A program made the translations under genes and the position numbers. Source: an uncultured Alphaproteobacteria bacterium (GTDB lineage Bacteria > Pseudomonadota > Alphaproteobacteria > CAKMZR01). Taken from it: DNA of 5,045 nucleotides. The notes beneath the pieces were generated by a model. That model made no database searches, was not told where the DNA came from, and saw only the letters and a program-made list of their open reading frames with translations. Location: assembly GCA_929200455.1 (NCBI GenBank), contig CAKMZR010000134.1:1-5045 (forward strand). Direction: 5' to 3'. Shown here one piece after another: positions 1 to 5,045 of this stretch. Every line of letters begins with the position of its first letter. The stretch's first letter is position 1.

Positions 1-1
1 G

Positions 2-526
2 TACACTTACGAGACGGTATTGGATCGTTATCGCCTGAGGTATGGAGATGTCTACACGGGACACTATGGGGAGTGGTTTCAGTCGTGGTTGGTCTCGAAA
101 GGTTGGGGTTGGGTTTTGCCGAGTCCGTGGTCTTACGAGAGGAATCGGGTGTTGTTGGAAGCGGAGACAGAAGCGCGTCGTGGAGGATATGGATTTTGGG
201 GAGAGGGTTCGTTTGGGGTTGAGGATGCGTCTTTGTGGAACGAGGGTCAGGAGGGTTACAGGATGCTGAGGGGCGAGGTGGGTCGCATAGAGTATGTGGG
301 AGATGACGTGTGGGAGATGACGTGGCGAGGTGTTCCGTTGTTGCAGGTGAGATTTGTATTGGGGCGTTATATGAGGGCTCCACGGGTGGGCGAGGTGGTG
401 GAGGTGCGAGGATTTGTGGCGCGTCGAGAAGGTCGTGGTTATATGAGTCTGAGGAGTCACTATCAGTTATTGGATGGCGAGGGTCGACTCTGGTTTGATC
501 GTCATGGAGCGGGGGGTGGGGGTTGA
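2..526 (+). CDS. Thermonuclease (SNase-like) family protein with extra C-terminal domain, 5'-truncated by window edge
   Basis: The frame is open to the left edge (codons from base 2), so the true start lies outside the window; the TTG at 20 is only an internal codon. 174 codons are visible. Residues about 8-70 match the C-terminal half of the staphylococcal nuclease fold: a DRY...DVY strand pair, then LVSKGWGWVLP (family pattern LVxxGxA/GxV), then a helix with EAETEARR followed by GYGFWGEG (family pattern AxxxxxGLW). Residues about 85-165 form a beta-rich region, with GEVVEVRGFVARREG near its end, like the OB-type extension I recall in alphaproteobacterial thermonuclease-like proteins. The family hydrolyses DNA or RNA with calcium and is often exported; a signal peptide cannot be judged here. 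The Arg expected in the DxYGR motif seems displaced (DRYRLRY), so catalysis is uncertain. There are 10 Trp in the 168 codons after base 20. The gene overlaps der tail to tail by 25 bp. The family call is fairly sure; activity and substrate are not. Confidence 0.75.
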   Translation, partial: YTYETVLDRYRLRYGDVYTGHYGEWFQSWLVSKGWGWVLPSPWSYERNRVLLEAETEARRGGYGFWGEGSFGVEDASLWNEGQEGYRMLRGEVGRIEYVGDDVWEMTWRGVPLLQVRFVLGRYMRAPRVGEVVEVRGFVARREGRGYMSLRSHYQLLDGEGRLWFDRHGAGGGG

Positions 527-1875
527 TTTTGCGATTGTCGAAATATCCATCGAATGGGGATTCCTTGGAGGTTGAAGTGTTTTTGGAAGCTATTGGAGAG
601 GTATCGTAGGTATGCGGGAGGCATTTCAGGAGTTCTATGTCCGAAGATGATGCAGGTGATGGGATTATTTTTGTACTGGGTGATGTAGCGAAGTTTGATT
701 TGTTTTTTTTGGTTTGTGAGGGGGGGAGAATGTTTTTTGATGGTGTTTTGTAGCCATTGATTGAGCTCGGAAGTTTTGAGGGGCGTGGATGCTTTTCTGT
801 GGAGTTCGAGTGCGGTTTTTGGGAGGGCATTGATATTGTATCCGGTGGAAGCGGATAGGGTGATGATGGATGGATTTCCGAGTATGGGCATGGCATTTTT
901 TGCGCGTTCTCTGAGGGTTGAGAGGATGGAAGCGGAGAGATCTTTTGAGACGGTATCCCATTTATTGATGATGAGGATGATGGGGACTCCGGCTTCTGAG
1001 ATGCGAGAGGCGAGGAGGAGGTCTTGTTTTTCGAGGAGTCCTGAGGGTTCGAGTAGGAGTGCGACGATGTGTGCATTTTTGATGGAGTTGAGGGTTTCTG
1101 TGACGGCGAGTTTTTCGACTTGGTCATGAGTTTTGGCGCGTTTTCTGACGCCTGCGGTATCTGTGAGGAGGAAGGGATTTTGGTTCCAGAACCAGAGTGA
1201 GGAGATGGCGTCGCGAGTGATTCCGGGTTCTGGTCCTGTGATCATGCGGTAATCTTGGAGGAGTTTGTTGGTGAGTGTAGATTTTCCGACATTGGGTCGT
1301 CCGATGATGGCGAGTTCGAGGGGTGGATTTTCGTCTTGTTGATTTTGGGTATTTTCGAGATTTTCTTGAGGTAATTTTTTGTGTATGGAGAGTAGGAGTT
1401 CGTCGATTCCGAGTCCGTGTGCAGCGGAGCAGAGGATGGGTTCACCGAATCCGAATTTGACGGATTGGTAGATGAGGTTTGGGTCTATGGCTCCTTCGGT
1501 TTTGTTGGCGACGAGGATGACGGATTGGGTTGATGAGATGAGGGCACGGGCGAGGGAGAAATCGAGGGGAGTGGGTCCGACTTTTCCGTCGAAGACGAAG
1601 AGGATGAGGTGGCATGATTTGAAGCTTGAGAGGGTATGTTGAAGTATTTTTTGTGAGAGTTCTTGGTGTTCTGATGGTGTGAGTCCGGGCGTATCTCTGA
1701 GGAGGAAGTGTTTGTGGGGGGAGAGGACGATGCCGTCGCGGATATCGCGGGTGACGCCGGGTCTGTCATGGACGAGTGCGCGCATGGCTCCGGTGAGTCG
1801 GTTGAAGAGGGTGGACTTTCCGACATTGACGCGTCCTGCAAGGGAGACGATGGGCAAAGATGGGTCTAGGTTCAT
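502..1875 (-). CDS. der: Ribosome biogenesis GTPase Der (EngA), tandem G domains plus KH-like domain
   Basis: This is a 457-aa double GTPase required for 50S subunit maturation in the cytoplasm; the length is normal for the family. First G domain: P-loop GRVNVGKS (14-21), PGVTRD with G2 Thr42, DTPG (61-64), NKTE (124-127). Second: GRPNVGKS (192-199), PGITRD with Thr220, DTAGVRKR (239-246), NKWD (304-307). A KH-like domain fills about 350-445, with the family's LNQWL, IKLRYITQ and PIRW landmarks. NKTEG and GPEPGITRD resemble alphaproteobacterial versions. The P-loop of domain 1 has Val16 where Pro is usual. The ATG at 1875 is chosen because it places the first P-loop at the usual distance and forms an ATGA overlap with the stop of the upstream small gene, suggesting translational coupling; no Shine-Dalgarno sequence precedes it. 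The C-terminus ends in a proline run encoded opposite the nuclease gene's glycine run. Codons favour C and A in third position. Confidence 0.97.
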   Translation of the reverse strand: MNLDPSLPIVSLAGRVNVGKSTLFNRLTGAMRALVHDRPGVTRDIRDGIVLSPHKHFLLRDTPGLTPSEHQELSQKILQHTLSSFKSCHLILFVFDGKVGPTPLDFSLARALISSTQSVILVANKTEGAIDPNLIYQSVKFGFGEPILCSAAHGLGIDELLLSIHKKLPQENLENTQNQQDENPPLELAIIGRPNVGKSTLTNKLLQDYRMITGPEPGITRDAISSLWFWNQNPFLLTDTAGVRKRAKTHDQVEKLAVTETLNSIKNAHIVALLLEPSGLLEKQDLLLASRISEAGVPIILIINKWDTVSKDLSASILSTLRERAKNAMPILGNPSIITLSASTGYNINALPKTALELHRKASTPLKTSELNQWLQNTIKKHSPPLTNQKKQIKLRYITQYKNNPITCIIFGHRTPEMPPAYLRYLSNSFQKHFNLQGIPIRWIFRQSQNQPPPPAP

Positions 1876-2240
1876 GAGGGCATTAGGGAGAGGATGGGGG
1901 TATTGTGTCGTTTTGCGAGTTTTGTGAGGGATGGGGGTATGGGGGTTTCATGGATGACGGAAAGCGTGAGGGATGATGTGATGGCGAGATGTGCGTGTCC
2001 TTGGTTTTGTTGGGTCTGGATGAAGAGGGTGTAGTGAGGCCAAGAGGTTTGTTGGATAGATTTTTGTATCATGGCGTGTAGGACTTGAGGTTTCCAGAAG
2101 GCGAAGTGGGTTCCGCTGACGATGATTTGGGCACAAGCGTTTGAGGTTTTTGCGAGGGAGAATGTGCGTATGATGTCTTGGATTCCGAGGATGGTGCAGG
2201 GATGGGCGTTATGCGGAGGAGAGGTATTGGATGATGTCAT
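1872..2240 (-). CDS. Conserved-looking hypothetical protein between tkt and der
   Basis: This 122-aa protein has no function I can name. The ATG at 2240 is chosen because it is the only ATG at the tkt/der junction and gives a 32-bp overlap with the end of tkt; the stop shares an ATGA with the der start. A weak purine stretch (AGAAGA) lies upstream, but no real Shine-Dalgarno sequence. The frame stays open far upstream inside tkt, which I attribute to base composition. The sequence reads like a small alpha/beta protein: a strand near ILGI, a helix with DIIRTFSLAKTSNA, a strand AQIIVSG, a helix after KPQVLHAMIQKSI, a strand YTLFIQ, a helix near HAHLAITSSL, a strand SVIHE, then LTKLAKRHNTPILSL. 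From memory this layout resembles a small uncharacterised family in Rhodospirillales; I could not verify that. It holds 13 Ile, 1 Glu and 3 Gly, an extreme composition shared with the minus strand. No signal peptide or membrane helix is evident. Confidence 0.7.
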   Translation of the reverse strand: MTSSNTSPPHNAHPCTILGIQDIIRTFSLAKTSNACAQIIVSGTHFAFWKPQVLHAMIQKSIQQTSWPHYTLFIQTQQNQGHAHLAITSSLTLSVIHETPIPPSLTKLAKRHNTPILSLMPS

Positions 2241-4191
2241 GAGAGATGTCTTCTGGGGTGAGTTTGAAGTGTTGATAGAGTTCTTTTGCGGGAGCGGAGA
2301 GTCCGAAATCGTGGAGTCCGAAGAAGAGTCCCTTTTGGCTGATGATTCCTTCCCATCCTTGTATGGTTCCGGCTTCGATGACGAAGCGAGGATGATTCCC
2401 GAGGATTTGTTTTTGTGCATTTTGACGGAAGAGGTCGAGGCAAGGAACGGAGATGATGTGGGAGTGTACATTGTGTGCAGTGAGCATTTCAGCGGTACTG
2501 ATGGCAAGGGCGACTTCTGTGCCTGAAGCGATGAGGGAGATGGTTTTATGTGAAGGTGAACCGACGGATTTGAGGAGGTAGGCCCCGGATGCGGAGAGGT
2601 TTTCTTCTTCGTATGATTCTCGGAGTGTGGGCGTGCCTTGTCTGGAAAGGGCGATGACGGAGGGTGCGTGCTCTGATGAGAGGGCGATATGCCAACATTC
2701 TGCGGTTTCGATGGGGTCGCAAGGTCTGAATACGAGGAGGTTGGGTATGGTACGAAGGGCGGCAAGATGTTCGACGGGTTGGTGGGTGGGACCGTCTTCG
2801 CCAAGGCCGATGGAGTCATGAGTTCCGACGAGGATGACGCGTAATTTCATGAGGGCGGCGAGTCTCAAAGCGGGTCGCGCGTAATCGGAGAAGGAGAGGA
2901 AGGTGCCGCCGTAGGGTATGATTCCGCCATGAAGAGCCATTCCTGACATGGCGGCGACCATGGCATGTTCGCGTACGCCGTAGTGTACATAGTTTCCGAG
3001 AGGATTTTGTTTTGAGAAGGTTTCGGAGTTGTCTGCACGGGTTTGGTTGGATTCTGTGAGGTCTGCGGATCCTCCTAGGAGTGTAGGGAATGAGGAGAAG
3101 CAGTGATTGAGTACGAGTCTGGAGGCGGCACGGGTGGCGATATTTTTTGGGTTTTCCACGAATTGTTTTTTGAGTGTATTGAGGGAAGTGGTGGAGGGTA
3201 CGGAGGATGTGTTGCGGAGGGTATTGTGGATGAGGCTTTGTTGTTCTTGAGGCAGTGATTTGATATGTTTTTCCCAAGAGAGACATTTTTGGGAGCCTTG
3301 TTTTCCGATATTTCGCCATTGTTCGAGAGCTTTGGGATCGACGGCGAAGGGAGCATTTTCGAGTCCGAGAGCCTTTTTTGTGAGGGTGATTTCTTGTTCT
3401 CCGAGGGGGGAACCGTGTGAAGTGTGGCTTCCGGCTTTGTGAGGAGAGCCGTAACCGATGGTGGTATTGCAGATGATGAGGTGGGGTCGATGGTCTTGGT
3501 CTGTGCGTGAGAGGGCGTGATGGATGTCTTCGGGATTGTGTCCGTCTACGGATTGGACGTGCCACGAGCAAGCATCGAATCGTTTTTGGATATTTTCTGA
3601 GAATGCGAGGTCAGTGGGTCCATCGATGGAGATTTGGTTGGAGTCATAGAGTACGATAAGTTTTTCGAGTTGGTGATGTCCTGCGATGGAGATGGCTTCT
3701 TGTGAGATTCCTTCCATGAGGCATCCGTCGCCTGCGATGACGAAGGTTTTGTGGTTGATAATATTTTCGCCGAGTTTTGCACGGAGGTGTCGCTCAGCAA
3801 GAGCCATCCCGACGGCGTTTGCGAGTCCTTGTCCGAGGGGGCCTGTGGTGGTGTCGATTCCTGGGCATAATCCGTATTCAGGGTGTCCTGCGGTGATGCT
3901 GTGGAGTTGTCGAAAGTTTTTGAGTTGCTCGAGGGAGACTTCTTTGACTCCGAGGAGGTAGAGGATGCTATAGAGGAGGACGGAGCCGTGTCCGGCACTT
4001 AGGACGAAGCGGTCACGGTTGGGCCAAGAGGGATTGAGGGGGTCGAAGGAGAGGTGGGAGGCGAAGAGTACGCTTGCGACGTCAGCGATTCCGAGGGGCA
4101 TACCGGGATGTCCTGACTTTGCGTTTTCGACGGCGTCTATGGAGAGGGAACGGATGGCACCTTGCAGCAGGGGAGAGTAAAGAGAATTCAT
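2209..4191 (-). CDS. tkt: Transketolase
   Basis: This 660-aa thiamine-diphosphate enzyme moves two-carbon ketol units between sugar phosphates (xylulose-5-P with ribose-5-P or erythrose-4-P) in the cytosolic pentose phosphate pathway. Full length and key residues are present: SGHPGMPLG with His28, SAGHGS with His68, GHPE with His103, the ThDP/metal motif GDGCLMEG (154-161) closing with Asn185, PHKAGSHTSHG (250-260), GGSADL (373-378), the catalytic Glu408 in GVREHAM, and HDSIGLGEDGPTHQP with His470. These correspond to the E. coli residues near 26, 66, 100, 411 and 473. The ATG at 4191 puts the first motif at the normal distance from the start; no Shine-Dalgarno sequence lies within the 15 bases upstream. 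It is the first gene of a probable tkt-hypothetical-der operon and is divergent from the zapA group. The coding strand is C/A-rich and G-poor like the other minus-strand genes. The call is secure. Confidence 0.98.
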   Translation of the reverse strand: MNSLYSPLLQGAIRSLSIDAVENAKSGHPGMPLGIADVASVLFASHLSFDPLNPSWPNRDRFVLSAGHGSVLLYSILYLLGVKEVSLEQLKNFRQLHSITAGHPEYGLCPGIDTTTGPLGQGLANAVGMALAERHLRAKLGENIINHKTFVIAGDGCLMEGISQEAISIAGHHQLEKLIVLYDSNQISIDGPTDLAFSENIQKRFDACSWHVQSVDGHNPEDIHHALSRTDQDHRPHLIICNTTIGYGSPHKAGSHTSHGSPLGEQEITLTKKALGLENAPFAVDPKALEQWRNIGKQGSQKCLSWEKHIKSLPQEQQSLIHNTLRNTSSVPSTTSLNTLKKQFVENPKNIATRAASRLVLNHCFSSFPTLLGGSADLTESNQTRADNSETFSKQNPLGNYVHYGVREHAMVAAMSGMALHGGIIPYGGTFLSFSDYARPALRLAALMKLRVILVGTHDSIGLGEDGPTHQPVEHLAALRTIPNLLVFRPCDPIETAECWHIALSSEHAPSVIALSRQGTPTLRESYEEENLSASGAYLLKSVGSPSHKTISLIASGTEVALAISTAEMLTAHNVHSHIISVPCLDLFRQNAQKQILGNHPRFVIEAGTIQGWEGIISQKGLFFGLHDFGLSAPAKELYQHFKLTPEDISHDIIQYLSSA

Positions 4192-4258
4192 GATGTATGG
4201 TTCAGTATTTTGGTTATGATGGTTGAGGAGGGTGATGAGATTTATGATTTGGGTTGAA

Positions 4259-4285
4259 GCTATAGTATTTTGAGTTTATTGCCAA
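4259..4285 (-). promoter_or_regulatory. Possible tkt operon promoter
   Basis: Read on the minus strand, TTGGCA (bases 4285-4280, close to the TTGACA -35 consensus) is followed after 15 bases by TATAGC (4264-4259, close to TATAAT). The spacer is shorter than the usual 16-18, which weakens the call. Transcription would start near 4252 and give a leader of about 60 bases before the tkt ATG. Confidence 0.35.
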
Positions 4286-4302
4286 GAATAATACTTTATA
4301 AT
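4274..4302 (+). promoter_or_regulatory. Probable promoter of the small gene-zapA group
   Basis: A perfect TATAAT lies at 4297-4302. At 17 bases upstream the -35 position (4274-4279) reads GTTTAT, a poor match; TTGAGT at 4270-4275 is better but 21 bases away. Transcription would start near 4309 and give a leader of about 20 bases before the ATG at 4332. It overlaps the possible divergent tkt promoter, so the two could compete for polymerase. Confidence 0.5.
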
Positions 4303-4316
4303 GGGAGAGTGATTTT

Positions 4317-4322
4317 GAGGAG
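4317..4322 (+). promoter_or_regulatory. Ribosome binding site deciding the start of the 68-aa gene
   Basis: GAGGAG ends nine bases before the ATG at 4332 but only three before the in-frame TTG at 4326. The spacing favours the ATG, so the 68-aa form is preferred over a 70-aa form. Confidence 0.65.
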
Positions 4323-4331
4323 TTTTTGGAG

Positions 4332-4538
4332 ATGGCGATAGAAGGACGAGGAGATGGAGATGGTTCGTGGCGGGATGTATCTTTTTATCTTTTGGAGTGT
4401 GAGCGAATATTGGAGGTGTGTGAGAAGTCGTATGAGCGTCGTAGGAGGTTGTGGATACAGGAGCGACTGGCGTTTATAGAGACGAATGAGGAGGTGGATA
4501 AGCTTTTGGTGGAGTTATTGGAGATAGGAGATGATTGA
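4332..4538 (+). CDS. Small helical protein upstream of zapA, candidate ZapA partner (ZauP/DUF4164-like position)
   Basis: The product is 68 aa. After a short Gly/Asp-rich start, residues about 15-66 look almost entirely helical and charged (ECERILEVCEKSYERRRR, then RLAFIETNEEVDKLLVELLEI), with leucine and valine spaced as in a short coiled coil. There is no signal peptide or membrane segment. It lies 15 bp upstream of zapA on the same strand, divergent from tkt. In Caulobacter, ZapA works with the coiled-coil protein ZauP encoded in the same operon, and alphaproteobacteria often carry a small coiled-coil gene at this spot. From position and helical character I infer a division-related partner of ZapA; sequence similarity itself is too weak to name it. 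It is shorter than the coiled-coil partners I recall. That it is a real gene is supported by the promoter, ribosome binding site and tight spacing to zapA. Confidence 0.7.
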   Translation: MAIEGRGDGDGSWRDVSFYLLECERILEVCEKSYERRRRLWIQERLAFIETNEEVDKLLVELLEIGDD

Positions 4539-4542
4539 TTAT

Positions 4543-4547
4543 GGAGG
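4543..4547 (+). promoter_or_regulatory. Strong zapA ribosome binding site
   Basis: GGAGG sits six bases before the ATG at 4554 and lies in the 15-bp gap after the preceding stop codon. It supports 4554 as the zapA start; the nearby ATG at 4541 is in another frame. Confidence 0.75.
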
Positions 4548-4553
4548 ATACGG

Positions 4554-4976
4554 ATGAGGGAGCGCGTGAGTCTTTTTGGCCACAGTCATGATGTGGAGTG
4601 TGCTCCTGGAGATGTGGATCGGGTGAGGGAGTTGTCGTTTCTGTTGGAGTCGCGAATGAAGCGTTATATGGGTGAGGTCGCGGTGGACAACATGACGATG
4701 TTTACGGAGGCGTTATTGGTGACGGGACTTCGTATGGAGCAGGAATTGCGTACGAGGGATGGAGAGAGGGAAAGGGAGTTTGGTTTTGAGGAGCGTTTGG
4801 AGGAGATGGGGAGGCGTCTAGAGGATGTGGTTCGAGAGCGAGACAGTGTGCAAGATAAGTATGATGAGTTGAAGTTGGAGGGGGAGTCTGTGTTGAAGCG
4901 TGTTCGTGTTCTTGAGGAGGGATTGGGGAGGCTATTGAGGAGGATGGAGGGAGATGCGGATGGAGGGGTTAAGTGA
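4554..4976 (+). CDS. zapA: Cell division protein ZapA with extended C-terminal coiled coil
   Basis: The product is 140 aa. Residues 1-62 follow the ZapA pattern: a first strand (RVSLFGHSHDVEC), the CAPGDVDRVRELSFLLESRM turn and helix, then a helical VDNMTMFTEALLVTGLRMEQEL where the family has its conserved AALxxADEL helix. Residues about 63-130 are a highly charged coiled coil (EREREFGFEERLEEMGRR and onward), ending in a Gly/Asp tail. ZapA binds FtsZ in the cytoplasm and cross-links protofilaments to stabilise the division ring; it forms dimers and tetramers through the coiled coil. Downstream of a probable helical partner and upstream of a membrane-anchored gene start, all on +, it probably sits mid-operon. 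The composition is extreme: no isoleucine at all, one proline, one asparagine and 23 glutamates, reflecting the G-rich strand. The family call is good. Confidence 0.88.
   Translation: MRERVSLFGHSHDVECAPGDVDRVRELSFLLESRMKRYMGEVAVDNMTMFTEALLVTGLRMEQELRTRDGEREREFGFEERLEEMGRRLEDVVRERDSVQDKYDELKLEGESVLKRVRVLEEGLGRLLRRMEGDADGGVK
4962..4968 (+). promoter_or_regulatory. Possible ribosome binding site of the right-edge gene
   Basis: GGAGGGG lies inside the last codons of zapA, eleven bases before the ATG at 4980. A second purine run (GAGGG, 4975-4979) touches the ATG and is too close to act. Since such runs are common on this strand, the site is only suggestive. Confidence 0.4.
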
Positions 4977-4979
4977 GGG

Positions 4980-5045
4980 ATGTTTGAGATTATAGTGTTA
5001 TCGCTAGGCGTGAACATGCTTTCGACTTTTATAGCGGTATGTATG
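4980..5045 (+). CDS. Start of a protein with an N-terminal hydrophobic segment, truncated by window edge
   Basis: An ATG three bases after the zapA stop opens a frame of 22 codons that runs to the window end. The visible residues (MFEIIVLSLGVNMLSTFIA and onward) are hydrophobic with almost no charge, as in a membrane anchor or signal-anchor. It uses isoleucine freely although zapA beside it uses none, which suggests selection for a hydrophobic helix rather than random frame. In some proteobacteria the zapA cluster continues with rny, whose product RNase Y has one N-terminal membrane helix, so that is a candidate; a signal peptide or other membrane protein is equally compatible. The tight spacing suggests co-transcription with zapA. 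Confidence 0.5.
   Translation, partial: MFEIIVLSLGVNMLSTFIAVCM

Noticed and set aside
20..22. TTG as the true start of the nuclease gene
   Set aside because: The frame is open to the left edge and the first half of the nuclease fold, including two catalytic residues, would be missing.
930..1060. Many GAGG/GATGAGG-like short repeats that suggest a tandem repeat or CRISPR-like array
   Set aside because: Copies are irregular in spacing and sequence, lie in coding DNA, and follow from the strand's G-rich composition.
761..1129. 122-codon + strand frame antisense to der
   Set aside because: It has no recognisable domain, covers conserved Der sequence on the other strand, and is explained by compositional bias.
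2122..2526. 134-codon + strand frame antisense to the end of tkt
   Set aside because: It resembles a + strand product in composition only; no motif is seen and it is antisense to the well-supported tkt and small gene.
2241..2819. In-frame upstream extension of the 122-aa gene deep into tkt, giving a 315-aa reading frame
   Set aside because: The extension lies wholly within the tkt coding region in another frame and is low-complexity Ser/Pro-rich. The G-poor minus strand has few TGA and TAG codons, so long open shadow frames are expected.
2816..3571. 251-codon frame on the minus strand inside tkt
   Set aside because: It is dominated by Arg, Pro, His and Thr with no recognisable motif, and tkt occupies the same bases with all catalytic residues intact.
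4664..5017. 117-codon minus strand frame opposite zapA
   Set aside because: It is Ser/Asn/Thr-rich low-complexity sequence, the mirror image of the G-rich zapA codons, with no motif.

Overview
The window looks like an ordinary housekeeping segment of an alphaproteobacterial chromosome with a very unusual base composition. The alphaproteobacterial reading is an inference. It rests on the alpha-like Der motifs (NKTEG in the first G4, a GPEPGITRD stretch in the second G2), the transketolase next to a divergent small gene plus zapA, and the nuclease carrying an extra C-terminal domain of a kind I recall from alphaproteobacteria. No mobile element, CRISPR array, tRNA, rRNA or defence system is visible.

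Layout from left to right: the 3' part of a staphylococcal-nuclease-like gene on + (2-526, cut by the left edge) meets the 3' end of der tail to tail with a 25-bp overlap. On the minus strand, reading right to left, tkt (4191-2209), an uncharacterised 122-codon gene (2240-1872) and der (1875-502) are packed with overlaps of 32 bp and 4 bp, so they probably form one operon. A 140-bp A+T-richer divergent region (4192-4331) separates this operon from a + strand group: a 68-aa helical protein, zapA, and the first 22 codons of a hydrophobic protein that runs off the right edge.

Functionally, tkt serves the non-oxidative pentose phosphate pathway and Der serves 50S ribosome assembly. ZapA, with its probable small coiled-coil partner, supports FtsZ ring formation. 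The end gene cannot be named with confidence, but its N-terminal membrane segment would fit RNase Y among others.

The most striking property is the nucleotide asymmetry. The + strand is extremely G-rich and C-poor throughout, whichever strand the gene is on. Five hand-counted 60-base lines spread over the window total 115 G against 25 C, a GC skew of about 0.64. This has re-shaped codon use and amino-acid composition: + strand products are rich in Gly, Glu, Arg and Val, while minus strand products are rich in Pro, Ser, Thr, Asn, Gln, His and Ile. It also left the minus-strand genes without Shine-Dalgarno sequences and produced many long spurious reading frames. The simplest inference is strong replication-strand mutation bias, with + as the leading strand. 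I found no convincing new biological system; the skew, the conserved-looking unnamed gene between tkt and der, and the altered nuclease motif are the points worth following.
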